The position numbers were made by a program, and so were the translations under genes. Shown here piece by piece: positions 17,612 to 26,474 of a stretch of DNA of 64,000 nt (its first letter is position 1; every line of letters starts with the position of its first letter). Location of the stretch: assembly GCA_963802355.1 (NCBI GenBank), contig CAWDIV010000004.1:124001-188000 (forward strand), read 5' to 3'. The DNA is from SG8-41 sp963802355 (GTDB lineage Bacteria; Pseudomonadota; Gammaproteobacteria; Burkholderiales; SG8-41). The notes beneath the pieces are model-generated. The model saw only the letters and a program-made list of their open reading frames with translations. It was not told the origin of the DNA and searched no databases.

Positions 17612-18580
17612 ATGGCAAGACCCTTGTGGCTCGCGATGGGCGGAATGATCCTGCTTGCACCCGCAATCCCCTATTGCCAAGGCTACCCATCCAAGCCGAT
17701 CCGGATCATCGTCCCGTTCGCTCCCGGTGGGAACATCGATATCAACGCGCGGGTCATCGCTCCTGGACTCTCGGAAGTTCTGGGGCAACCCGTCATCGTC
17801 GAAAACCGCGGCGGCGCGGGAGGCCGGATCGGCACCACTCTGGTCGCCAAATCGCCGCCCGATGGGTACACGCTCCTGCTCGGCGCGCCCGGCACGCTGG
17901 TGTCCCAGCCCGTGTTTCATGACGATACCGAGTACCAGCCGCTGCGTGACTTCGTGTACACGTCGCGCATTTCGCTCGTTGCGAGCGCCCTTAGCGTGCA
18001 CCCGTCACTGCCAGTGCGCACCGTCAAGGAGCTCATCGCGCTTTCCAGGGCGCGCCCGGGCGCGCTCCTGATGGGATCGGCGGGCCAGGGTTCCGGTACG
18101 CACCTGATGGGCGAGCTGTTTCAGTTCATGGCGCGAGTGAAATTCACGCACGTGCCATACAAAGGCGGCGCCGCCGCAACGGTCGACCTCCTCAGCGGGC
18201 ACATCCAGCTGGGATTCGACCAAGTCAGCTCTTCCGGACAATACATCAAGGCAGGCAAGCTGCGCGCGCTTGCGGTGACGACTCCGCAGCGCTCGAAGCT
18301 CCTGCCCGACGTGCCGACGATCGACGAGTCGGGGGTCCACGGCTACGACTACTCGACGTGGACCACGCTCGGAATCCCGGCCGCAACGCCCAAGGAAGCG
18401 ATTCAGAAGCTGCGCAATGCAATCGACGCGGTCATTGCGCAGCCGCGCACGCGCGAAGCGTTCGAGAAGCTCGGCGCCGAAGTGGTCCGCAACAGTGCCG
18501 AGGAGTTCACGCGCCGGCTGCAGGAGGATTACGCAAGGTGGGCGCGCATCCGCAAGGAAACCGGGATCAAGATCGATTAG
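17612..18580 (+). CDS. Bug/TctC-type solute-binding protein
   Basis: The intact 322-residue receptor follows the alpha-hydroxyacid dehydrogenase, suggesting it may bring in an alpha-hydroxyacid. A signal peptide ends near IPYCQG. Family motifs are YPSKPIRIIVPFAPGGNID, GGAGGRIG, PDGYTLLL, HPSLPVRTVKELIALSRARPG, HVPYKGGAAATVDLLSGHIQ, LRALAVTTPQRSKLLPDVPT. A GGGGA ribosome site lies 8-12 bases before the ATG. Function is inferred from family and context only. Confidence 0.93.
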   Translation: MARPLWLAMGGMILLAPAIPYCQGYPSKPIRIIVPFAPGGNIDINARVIAPGLSEVLGQPVIVENRGGAGGRIGTTLVAKSPPDGYTLLLGAPGTLVSQPVFHDDTEYQPLRDFVYTSRISLVASALSVHPSLPVRTVKELIALSRARPGALLMGSAGQGSGTHLMGELFQFMARVKFTHVPYKGGAAATVDLLSGHIQLGFDQVSSSGQYIKAGKLRALAVTTPQRSKLLPDVPTIDESGVHGYDYSTWTTLGIPAATPKEAIQKLRNAIDAVIAQPRTREAFEKLGAEVVRNSAEEFTRRLQEDYARWARIRKETGIKID

Positions 18581-18683
18581 TCACGCAGCGGTGATCTTCT
18601 CCAGAGGCGCCCGCTGATCCAACACCAGCGGGGCCCCTCTCCAGTGCCCGTTCGTCGTTCATCGCGAGCCTCTTGCCCTTTCG

Positions 18684-19544
18684 TCACGCCCTGCGGTGCT
18701 GCTTGACCAGGTCAGGCGTGACGCCCTTGTAGAGGATGTCGCGCTTCATGTCCGTGTTGCGGCGGGCGCGGTCGAAGTCTTCCGCCAGCAGCCGGCCCGC
18801 GGGCGCAGGCATGATCTCGAAGTGCCCGTACTCGTCCTTGCCGCTCACGTGCGACACGAGCAGCTTGTCGCCGGAGACCTGCTTCATCGACGGCGCGACG
18901 TAGCGTATGGCGACACCCAGACGGCGCGAGCTCGTCATGTTGGGGCCCGATGCGTGGAACATGTGTCCGTGATGGAACGACGCCTGGCCGGCGCGCAGCA
19001 GGACGTTCACCGCGCTCGCTTCGTCCACCTCGACGGCGATCTCCTGGCCGCGCGTCAGCAGGTTGTCCGGCGCGAACGAGTCGACATGCGGCACGTCTTT
19101 CTGCCGGTGGCTGCCGGGCACGAAGCGCATGCATCCGTTCTCGACAGTAGCCGGCGTCAGGGCGAACCAGGCCGTGACCTCCCGGTCCCCATCGAGGCCC
19201 CAGTAGTTGAGGTCCTGATGCCAGCTCACATAGCTCCTGGAGCCCGCCTCCTTGATGAAGAACCCGCAGCTCCACACCAGAAGATCGGGGCCGATAATCT
19301 GCGACACGGCCTCTATAAGGCGCGGGTGACGAATCAGCCCGGCGAACGAGGGCAACAGCTGCGCCGGATAGCTGCGCAGCATGGAAAGCCGGGCGCTATC
19401 GTCTCCGAGCGCGGCCTCCGCGGCCTCGAGGTCGGCAAGCAGCACGGCCGCCTCGGCTTCACCGGTGACGTTGTACGGGAAGAAAAAACCGTCCTTCTCG
19501 TAGACGGCCCCGACGGTTGGCGCGATACCGGCTGAGCGGAACAT
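18684..19544 (-). CDS. Phytanoyl-CoA dioxygenase (PhyH) family 2OG-Fe(II) oxygenase
   Basis: The protein of about 286 residues is a PhyH-type dioxygenase. The 2-His-1-Asp triad is His109-x-Asp111 in SWHQDLNYWG and His197 in MFHASGPN; a downstream Arg in the SSRRLG stretch may bind 2-oxoglutarate. Members hydroxylate varied small molecules using Fe(II), O2 and 2-oxoglutarate. Start 19544 (MFRSAG) has GGAG at a good distance; an in-frame ATG at 19604 is an alternative. The gene is divergent from an FAD oxidoreductase at 19677, so the two oxidative enzymes may be co-regulated. Confidence 0.88.
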   Translation of the reverse strand: MFRSAGIAPTVGAVYEKDGFFFPYNVTGEAEAAVLLADLEAAEAALGDDSARLSMLRSYPAQLLPSFAGLIRHPRLIEAVSQIIGPDLLVWSCGFFIKEAGSRSYVSWHQDLNYWGLDGDREVTAWFALTPATVENGCMRFVPGSHRQKDVPHVDSFAPDNLLTRGQEIAVEVDEASAVNVLLRAGQASFHHGHMFHASGPNMTSSRRLGVAIRYVAPSMKQVSGDKLLVSHVSGKDEYGHFEIMPAPAGRLLAEDFDRARRNTDMKRDILYKGVTPDLVKQHRRA

Positions 19545-19676
19545 GTCGTTCACACTCCGGCTATCGCAATGTGGCGGCGTCGGACCATCGTCGCTCCTCG
19601 GCATCGCGTGGATGAAGGAGTATACGCCCGTGGATGAGGCGGCAGTAATATACACAACGACTTTGCGGAGCAGCGG

Positions 19677-20783
19677 ATGCGTGTTTTGATCTGCGGCGGC
19701 GGCGTGATCGGAGCTTGCACCGCCTATTTCCTGGCCCGGCGCGGCGTCGATGTCACCGTCGTCGAACGAACGGAGGTCGCTTGCGCGGCTTCCGGCAAGG
19801 CGGGCGGCTTTCTGGCCCTCGATTGGTGCGCCGGCAGTCCGCTCGATGCTCTCGCGCGCCGCAGCTTCGCGCTGCATGCCGAGCTTGCCGCTCAGATAGA
19901 CGACGACTGGAGCTATCGCAGAATGACCGTGTACGGCGGTTTCGTGGCTGGTGACGGTGACGCGCGCAGACACGAACCCGCGGCGCTCGAGTGGCTTTCC
20001 GCCGGCACGGTCATTTCTCATCGACTGGGCACGCCTGACACGACGGCCAGCGTTCATCCGCGCAAGTTCACTACGGCGATCATGCGGGCGGCGCAGCAAC
20101 ACGGAGCGCAGGTGCGTTCGGGACAGGTCACCGGGCTGGTGCGCCGACGCGCCGAAGCTATCGTGACAGGACTCGAGGTCGACGGGTCGGTGGTCGAGGC
20201 AGACGCTACCGTTATCGCGATGGGGCCGTGGTCGATGCTGGCTGCAGAATGGGCGCCACTGCCCCAGGTGTTCGGACAGCAAAGCCCGAGCCTCGTCTAC
20301 GACACCGGCACGGACGTTTCGGCCGACGCGCTCTTTCTCGAATTTCGGGATGCGTCCGGAGACGAGCTGACGGTCGAGGTGTTTCCCCGCGCCGACGGCA
20401 GCACGCACGTCTGCGCCTTTTCCGGCGCAGCGCCGCTGCCGCCCGACCCGGCTGACGTCGCACCGGACCCTGATGCGATCGAGCGTCTGCGCGCGGTATG
20501 CGAGCGCCTGTCACCCGCGTTCAGCCCGGACCGGATCATCGCGAAACAGGCGTGCTTCCGTCCGATCACGCGGGACTACGCGCCGCTGATCGGCCGAGTG
20601 CCACGCACAGCGGGCGCTTACGTCGCTACCGGCCACAACGTATGGGGCATCCTCAATGCACCGGCAACCGGAGAGGCCATGGCGGAGCTCATCGTCGATG
20701 GCGAAGCACACACGGTCGACTTGGCCCCGTTCGATCCCGGCCGTCTTCCCCCGTTCGCCCCGCCGTTGCGGGGTCGAGGCTGA
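19677..20783 (+). CDS. FAD-dependent oxidoreductase (D-amino-acid-oxidase/DAO family)
   Basis: The 368-residue protein starts with the dinucleotide-binding motif ICGGGVIGACTAYFLARRG and the acidic second-strand VVERTEVACAASGKAGG. The C-terminal flavin-contact region ATGHNVWGILNAPATGEAMA is as in DAO-family enzymes such as glycine oxidase and sarcosine oxidase. They oxidise amines or amino acids with FAD. GGAG is located upstream of ATG 19677. It is divergent from the PhyH gene. The exact substrate is unknown; no transmembrane segment or signal peptide is seen. Confidence 0.9.
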   Translation: MRVLICGGGVIGACTAYFLARRGVDVTVVERTEVACAASGKAGGFLALDWCAGSPLDALARRSFALHAELAAQIDDDWSYRRMTVYGGFVAGDGDARRHEPAALEWLSAGTVISHRLGTPDTTASVHPRKFTTAIMRAAQQHGAQVRSGQVTGLVRRRAEAIVTGLEVDGSVVEADATVIAMGPWSMLAAEWAPLPQVFGQQSPSLVYDTGTDVSADALFLEFRDASGDELTVEVFPRADGSTHVCAFSGAAPLPPDPADVAPDPDAIERLRAVCERLSPAFSPDRIIAKQACFRPITRDYAPLIGRVPRTAGAYVATGHNVWGILNAPATGEAMAELIVDGEAHTVDLAPFDPGRLPPFAPPLRGRG

Positions 20784-20879
20784 TTGCGCGTAGAATTGAC
20801 CTGCTGCACGGGTTGATCCGATAGAGGTGACCCTTATGTTTCCTTCCCCCTTGACGGGGAAGGCGCGCGGCGCTGACAG

Positions 20880-21353
20880 CTACTTCGGCTGCACCTCGAT
20901 CACGATGCTCGCAAGAGCGTTCGGATCGAGCGGCAGTTCCCTGTTGCCCGCCGGTATGCCGCTGACGGCGAACATGTGCGCGATGGCGTCTATGCTTTGC
21001 TGGTCGGTGAGCGTGCCCGGACTGTCGGGCGGCATCGTGTGACGCACGTAAACGAAGAGTGCCGCAACGTTCCGGCCTGCCCATTTTCGGAGAAAGGTGG
21101 CTCCTGCAATCGCGGGCGAGGGCGGCATCTCGGACTGGCCGGCGCCGTTCAGCCGCGGGCCGTGACACATGGCGCAGACGTCCGCATGAAGCTCCTCGCC
21201 GCGCTTGTTCTGGGCCGCCGTGTAGACGCCGCTCCACACCGACACCGGCTTCACCGTCTGAGCCCCGGCAACCGCGGTGACGCAAGCCAACGCAACACCG
21301 ATCATCAACGTGATCGCCCGGGCCGACGCGCCCCCCAGAACCTGCTCAGCCAC
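20880..21353 (-). CDS. Periplasmic c-type cytochrome
   Basis: The 157-residue protein has an N-terminal hydrophobic export segment (ITLMIGVALACVTAVAG, residues 14-30), one haem site Cys60-A-M-Cys63-His64, and a probable distal ligand Met107 in HTMPPDSPG. This is a monohaem class I cytochrome. The start appears to be GTG 21353; a later ATG at 21305 is possible. It lies 13 bp after the preceding gene in an operon that begins with a Tat-exported flavoprotein, so it is probably the electron acceptor of that dehydrogenase. Confidence 0.9.
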   Translation of the reverse strand: MAEQVLGGASARAITLMIGVALACVTAVAGAQTVKPVSVWSGVYTAAQNKRGEELHADVCAMCHGPRLNGAGQSEMPPSPAIAGATFLRKWAGRNVAALFVYVRHTMPPDSPGTLTDQQSIDAIAHMFAVSGIPAGNRELPLDPNALASIVIEVQPK

Positions 21354-21366
21354 GCTCGTTGCCGAT

Positions 21367-22011
21367 TCATTCGAGATCCTCGTCCGGAGACGTCCACGGC
21401 TGATCGGCGTCGAGCTCCGCGCTGGTGATCATGTCGGCGGTTACTTCGACGCTGGCGCAAGCCGGCATGTACTGCGACCCCGACACCAGGATGTCGTACT
21501 GGCCCCTGGCTACCCTGACTTTCGCAATCCCGTTGTCGTCGGTCACCGCCCGGTACGGGTGCATGACCACGCGCGCGCCCTTGATCGGCGTTTGCTTCTC
21601 CCTGTCGACGGCCCTGACCGTGACTTCGCAATCGGGAGAGGTGACGACGCGAACAATCAGGGGGAACGAGCCGGGTGCATGCGGCAGCTCCGCATCCCAG
21701 CCGGCAATCTTCGCCTCCCATTGATGGCTTCCTGCCTCGAGCGGGGCTCTGGCTTCGACCTCCGCAAAATAGAGAGCCTCCGTGCCCGGCCAGACATCGT
21801 GGCCGAGCTTCACCGTGCCGGCCAGGGAGCCTTCCTGGTCGAAGATGCTCAACTCCCGGCCCGCCAGGTCGCATCCGGCCGAGCACCTGGCGCCGACCGA
21901 AACCGCGAAGCGCTCGCCCGCCACGGTCGTGGACGGCACATTCCAGACAGTCAGCTCCACCGCATGCGGCTCGACGGGGCAGTTGCCAGGATCGTTCTTC
22001 ATGCCGACCAT
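21367..22011 (-). CDS. Hypothetical protein with carboxypeptidase-regulatory-like C-terminal domain
   Basis: The protein of about 214 residues has two beta-rich parts. The first resembles an immunoglobulin-like module (TVAGERFAVSVGARC). The second, from about residue 140, resembles a CarboxypepD_reg/Big-like domain (PIKGARVVMHPYRAVTDDNG then AKVRVARGQYDILVSG). No signal peptide is visible. It lies between the flavoprotein and the cytochrome c in the same direction and probably belongs to that operon. I do not know its role. Start 22011 or 22002. Confidence 0.6.
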   Translation of the reverse strand: MVGMKNDPGNCPVEPHAVELTVWNVPSTTVAGERFAVSVGARCSAGCDLAGRELSIFDQEGSLAGTVKLGHDVWPGTEALYFAEVEARAPLEAGSHQWEAKIAGWDAELPHAPGSFPLIVRVVTSPDCEVTVRAVDREKQTPIKGARVVMHPYRAVTDDNGIAKVRVARGQYDILVSGSQYMPACASVEVTADMITSAELDADQPWTSPDEDLE

Positions 22012-24149
22012 TGGGTGTCAGGAACCTTGCTACCCGACAGGGTTCCTGACACGCCTGCTACGCCCGCTCCCTGCGCGATCTGGCTGCCGGCGATGTAGCC
22101 GTGGACGAGCGCCCTGCCCAGCCCATGCTGGTTGCCGCCGCCGCTCGCCTCTCCTCCGCTATAGAGGCCGGGGATGACCTCGCCTTGCGTGTCGATGACC
22201 TGGGACTTGCCGTTGATCCTCAAGCCTCCATAGGAGTCGTGCCAGACCGGGCAGATCGACGGCGGCGTAGAAAGGCGGCTTGTCGATCTTGTGCATCGGG
22301 GCGTCCTTGCCGCGCCCGAAGTCGGGGTCGGCGCCCGCGTCCACGTACGAGTTCCACTTGCGCACCGTCTCCGCGAGGTTCGCGAGCGGCACCCGCTGGA
22401 ACTCGTGGCCCTTCTCGATCTTCCGCGCCAGCTCCTCGATCGTGTCGGCGCTGAAGAAATAGCCGTTGTCGGCGGTGAAGGGAGGGTTGATGTCCCACTT
22501 GTCGCGCTCGATCGTGCCGCGGTCGAAAATGGCCCACAGCGGTCCCGAGTAGTAAGTGCGGGGCCTGGGACCCCTCGTTCATCGCCATGGCGGCGTCCAG
22601 CGGCGGGATTGCCGTTGTACATCTGCTTGACCCAGTCGGGACTGCAATTGCGCCAGTCGCACTGGACGTGCTCGAGCGAATGCTTCGGCGCGCCGAACGC
22701 GCGGCCCGCCCGGCCAGACGGGGCTCGCGTAGCGCTTCGCGACATCCATTTCGTTATAGAAGCGCTTGCCCACCTGGTTCACGGCGATCAGGTGCTCGTA
22801 CGAGCTCGTGCCGAGCGTCATGCCGGTGGAGCGGCGGAACTGGAAAGTCGGGTGACCGGGAAGCATGTCGGTGTAGGAGTCGCGCGTCGCCAGTCGCGGC
22901 GGGATGTGGAAGGTCATGGATATCCCGAGGTTCTGCTGCATCCCGCGAAAGATTGGCGCCGATCCGCATGCCGGCGATGATGCCGCTCGCGTCCTGGCCG
23001 TGCGGCCCGAGCAGCGCCCACGCGCTCGACACGAACGCGGGCTCGTTGAACGCGGGATAGAACATGCTGCGAAATTGCGGATTGGCGCCGTGGCCGCCGC
23101 TGCCGATGAAGATCGCCCTCCTCGCCCGGATGTTGATGGTTTCGCGGCGCTCGTCGACGTTGCCGTTCTGCCAATAGCTCTCCAGGCGCGCCTTGGTGCC
23201 CGGATCGAACCTCGGGCTATAGCTCGCCTTGACCCCCAGGACCCATCCCGAGAACGGCTGCTCGCGGACGATCTCGGTCATCTCTCCGGTTGAGCATGAA
23301 CCGGACGCCTTTCTCCCGCGCGCTGAACTCCAGGCCGCGCGTGAGGGCGGCGCCGTTCCACACCGCGCCGGGCGCGGCCCACTTGGCTGCGCTGGCCATG
23401 TAGCGCGGCGCGAAGTGGCTCGAGCTCTTGCCCTCGATTCCCGCGTCCTGGCGCGTGACGGTTCCCGCCTTGATGTCCGTCTTGTCGCCGAGCATGAGGA
23501 AGGTGGTCGCGCGCCTGGCGCGCGACAGTGCCGCCCGTCCGGTGCGTGCCCTGGATGCGCGTGAAGCGCACGTAGTTGTCCATGAGGAATTGTCGCGTCG
23601 CCGGACAGTTGTCGGCCCAGGCGCGATGGAGCTCCCGGTCGTTGTAGCGGTAGGGCGCGTTCGCCGCCGACGTCGAGCACGGACCAGTCGGTGATGTCCC
23701 TGAACAGGAAATCGGTGTCCTCGGTCATGTCCTGCGGCTTGTGCAGCGGCGGCGACCTTGATGAACCCCTCCTTGTCGCCTTGGCCGGCGATGTCCCGGA
23801 GCTGGCACGGGTCGCCGCCGCCGAGCGCGACCTGGCCGCCGCTGTGCAGCATCTTGCCGCCGACGTCGAAGTTCTGATCGATGACGAGCACGTCGAGGCC
23901 GGCATCCCGCGCCCGGATCGCGCAGGGCAATCCGGAAGCCCCCGAGCCGATGACGACAACATCCGCCTCGTAGTCCCACTTGATGCCGTCGGGGCTCGTC
24001 CCTTGCGCGGAAGGCGTTGCGGCGCAACCGCCGAGAGCCGCTGCGCCGACACCGGCCGCCACGCCCTGCTTCAGGAAATCCCGCCGGCTGACCGATGTGC
24101 TCTCGCGGGATTTGCGTTCTTCTGGTTTGGTGTCTCGCTTTTTAGCCAT
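22000..24149 (-). pseudogene. Tat-exported FAD-binding dehydrogenase, many frameshifts
   Basis: The N-terminus has a twin-arginine signal (SVSRRDFLKQGVAAGVGAA) and then a GxGxxG FAD motif (ADVVVIGSGASGLPCAIRA). Downstream the product can be followed through at least eight frame changes: HKPQDMTEDTDFLF, RATTFLMLGDKTDI, HFAPRYMASAAKWAAPGAVW, SMFYPAFNEPAFVSSAWALL, TSSYEHLIAVNQVGKRFYNE, WNSYVDAGADPDFGRGKD and the C-terminal FAD segment GLYSGGEASGGGNQHGLGRA. This is the fumarate-reductase/3-ketosteroid-dehydrogenase flavoprotein family (about 690 residues). Its 3' end runs into a REP-like hairpin (22015-22058). It leads an operon with a cytochrome c, suggesting periplasmic substrate oxidation. Confidence 0.85.
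22015..22058. repeat. REP-like hairpin (GTGTCAGGAACC arms)
   Basis: GTGTCAGGAACC and GGTTCCTGACAC are perfect inverted arms around a ~13-base loop. The hairpin lies at the 3' end of the flavoprotein frame and directly before the next gene of the operon. It could act as an mRNA processing or attenuation site, or be a REP-type mobile repeat. Confidence 0.7.
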
Positions 24150-24373
24150 GTCAGCCTCCCCCGCTTCTGTTGAAGTCTGCTCGCGACCTTAGTGCGTGCT
24201 CCCAGGGCACCTTACTCCCGGGGCATAAGCGCGGCAAGCGCTCTCCCGCTTATGTCAATTCGACCCTCGACCACGTGCAGTTCGACGCTAATGTAGACTT
24301 GGGTCGCTGGCGATTGAAAAAGGCGAGCGTCCCTTTTGTTCCGACTGGATGAAGTGCTGCGGCACGATGATCC

Positions 24374-25186
24374 ATGACCACGACGCCGCGCGAGTTGTCT
24401 CTCGCTCATCTGAGCGTGCTGGACGCCACGCCGCCGGAGCTGGTCACGGTGGCGGCCGCGGCGGGCTTTCGCAAGATCGGCATCCGGCTAAGCGCCACAC
24501 CGAGCGTCGGGGTTCCGCCCTACGACATGCTGGGCGACACGCCGGTCCTGCGCGAGACGCTGGCGCGGCTTGCCGATACCGGCGTTTCGGTGCTCGACGT
24601 CGAGTTCCTGCGCTTCGAGCCGGAACTTCCGAAAGGCATCCCGGAAGGCTTCCTCGAAGCCGGTGCGCGGCTTGGTGCGCAGTACGTATTAGTTATGAGC
24701 ACCGAGCCGCTCGAAGCACGGACAATCGAGCGTTTTTCCGACCTTTGCGACCGCGCGCAGCAGTACGGCCTGCACGTGTGCCTGGAGTTCGCGATCTACA
24801 CCGGTGTCAGGACGCTCGCCGATGCCGTGCGCGTTGTGAAGAAGTCCGGGTGCACCAATGCCTCGGTCCTGGTCGATGCGCTGCATTTCAGCCGCTCGGG
24901 CGGCTTGCCATCCGACATCGCGGGCATCGATGCGTCGCTCTTCAGGTATACGCAGTTCTGCGACGCCGCGGCGGACATCCCGAGCGAGTCGGGCGATCTG
25001 ATCCGTGAAGCGCGCACCGGCCGCCTGCTCCCCGGTGAGGGCGCCCTGCCTCTGCGCGATCTGATGGCGGCGCTACCGGCCGCGATCCCTTTGAGCATCG
25101 AGGCGCCGGTTCGCGCGACCGCAGGCCATCCGGCGCTGGAGCGCGCGCAGCGCGCCTATCGCTCGATGCAGGCGCTGCTTGGATGA
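24374..25186 (+). CDS. Sugar phosphate isomerase/epimerase-like TIM-barrel protein (AP_endonuc_2)
   Basis: The 270-residue protein shows the xylose-isomerase-like barrel pattern: LAHLSVLDATPPELVTVAAA at strand 1, VSVLDVEFLRF, LGAQYVLVMS, YGLHVCLEFAIYTGVRT (metal Glu), SVLVDALHFSRSGG (Asp/His), and a C-terminal LSIEAPVR (Glu). These residues match the usual metal-binding set. Members isomerise or epimerise sugars and keto acids, or act as myo-inosose dehydratases. No signal peptide. It is divergent from the flavoprotein operon. Substrate unknown. Confidence 0.85.
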   Translation: MTTTPRELSLAHLSVLDATPPELVTVAAAAGFRKIGIRLSATPSVGVPPYDMLGDTPVLRETLARLADTGVSVLDVEFLRFEPELPKGIPEGFLEAGARLGAQYVLVMSTEPLEARTIERFSDLCDRAQQYGLHVCLEFAIYTGVRTLADAVRVVKKSGCTNASVLVDALHFSRSGGLPSDIAGIDASLFRYTQFCDAAADIPSESGDLIREARTGRLLPGEGALPLRDLMAALPAAIPLSIEAPVRATAGHPALERAQRAYRSMQALLG

Positions 25187-25204
25187 CGAAGTTTGTAGCC
25201 AGAG

Positions 25205-25335
25205 AGCGCCTGGGTTGGGCGCGGCCTTGTCGCCCTACCCGGCGCCGCTGCCTCGCAAGCTCGTAGCGGTGCCCCCTGTGCTGCTCGACAAGGCCGCCGG
25301 CTGCGGAACGCACCTGGCCTGCAAGAGCGTGACGA
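25205..25335 (-). repeat. Dispersed repeat family 1, inverted fragment
   Basis: The blocks GCGCGGCCTTGTCGCCC, CCCGGCGCCGCTGCCTCGC and GCTGCGGAACGCACCTGGC are the reverse complement of family 1 sequences such as 35050-35095. It sits between the epimerase gene and the next Bug gene. The remaining ~150 bp before 25484 hold nothing recognisable apart from the ribosome site. Confidence 0.65.
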
Positions 25336-25483
25336 TTAAGGGTGACGAATAATGGTCGCCTTCGGCTTGCCGCGTCCGCATTGCGGGCACACGCCCGCAA
25401 GCTTTATGATGATCCGCATCTCGGGCTTGAAAGAGTCGTCAACAGTTCCGCGCAGTGTCCGGCGTGCCACGAAAGGGGATCGA

Positions 25484-26443
25484 ATGAAACGAATGCGCTT
25501 CGTCGCCGGCCTCATGCTGGCAGCCTGCGTGGGCAACGCGCTTGCGCAAGCGCCGAAATTTCCCGTGAGGACGATGCGGATGATCGTGGGCTTTTCACCC
25601 GGGGGGACGACGGACATCATCGCGCGCTACCTCGCGCCACCGCTGACGGAGAGCCTGGGCCAGTCGGTGGTTGTGGAGAACCGTCCGGGCGCGAGCAGCC
25701 AGATTGCAGGCGACCTGGTCGCGAAGAGCCCGCCCGACGGCCACGTGCTGATGATGACGACGCAGACGCTGATGACTTCGGCGATGATCGAGGGTAAGAC
25801 GTACCCCGATATTCAGAAGGACTTCGCCGCAGTTTCACTGACCGCGACCAGCCTGTTGATCCTGGCTGTCAATCCCTCCCTGCCGGTGCGTTCCGTGAAG
25901 GAACTGATCACGCTCGCGCGGGTGCGGCCGGGCGAGCTGAACTATGCCTCCGGCGGTGTCGGCACGACGCTGCACCTCGGGGGCGAGCTGCTCAAGAACA
26001 TGGCCAAACTCAACATCGTGCACGTCCCGTACAAGGGAGAAGCGCCGGCGATCATCGACGTCATCGCCGGGCACATGCCGGTCAGTTTCTGCAACGTGGC
26101 GGCCTGTAACACTCACGTGCAATCCGGCAAGATGCGCGCCCTTGCCGTAACCGGCCTGCAGCGCACGCCCGCCGTCCCGGGCGTGCCCACAGTGGCGGAA
26201 TCGCTGCCCGGCTTCGAGGTCGTGGGATTTTTCGGCGTACTGGCGCCGGCCGCAACGCCGCGCGACATCGTGCTGCGCCTGAACAGCGAGATCGGGAAAG
26301 CGCTTGCCCGCCCCGACACCCGCGAGCGCTTCGCGTCTCAGGCGCTGGACCCCGGCAACCTGACCGCCGACCAGTTCAGTGATTACATCAAGGCCGCGGC
26401 GGTGAAGTGGGGGAAGCTGATCAAGGATGCCGGCATCAAATAG
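25484..26443 (+). CDS. Bug/TctC-type solute-binding protein
   Basis: The intact 319-residue receptor begins with signal peptide MKRMRFVAGLMLAACVGNAL|AQ. Motifs in order: VRTMRMIVGFSPGGTTDIIA, ENRPGASSQIAG, PPDGHVLM, NPSLPVRSVKELITLARVRP, VHVPYKGEAPAIIDVIAGHM and VPTVAESLPGFEV. Compared with the family, the usual GAGG is changed to GASS and PDGYTLL to PDGHVLM. AGGGG precedes the ATG at 7-11 bases. An IS element is inserted 31 bp after its stop codon, in a palindrome that may have been its terminator. Confidence 0.93.
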   Translation: MKRMRFVAGLMLAACVGNALAQAPKFPVRTMRMIVGFSPGGTTDIIARYLAPPLTESLGQSVVVENRPGASSQIAGDLVAKSPPDGHVLMMTTQTLMTSAMIEGKTYPDIQKDFAAVSLTATSLLILAVNPSLPVRSVKELITLARVRPGELNYASGGVGTTLHLGGELLKNMAKLNIVHVPYKGEAPAIIDVIAGHMPVSFCNVAACNTHVQSGKMRALAVTGLQRTPAVPGVPTVAESLPGFEVVGFFGVLAPAATPRDIVLRLNSEIGKALARPDTRERFASQALDPGNLTADQFSDYIKAAAVKWGKLIKDAGIK

Positions 26444-26449
26444 TAGGGC

Positions 26450-26474
26450 CTAAGGGGTCAGACCAGGACAGACC
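26450..26474. repeat. Left half of a palindrome split by the IS
   Basis: Removing the IS and one 9-bp duplication rejoins ...CTAAGGGGTCAGACCAGG with ACAGACCCCTAAG. The result is an imperfect inverted repeat with a GGGGTC/GACCCC stem, of the same style as the one at 9319-9399. The IS therefore inserted into a REP-like or terminator palindrome. Confidence 0.65.
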
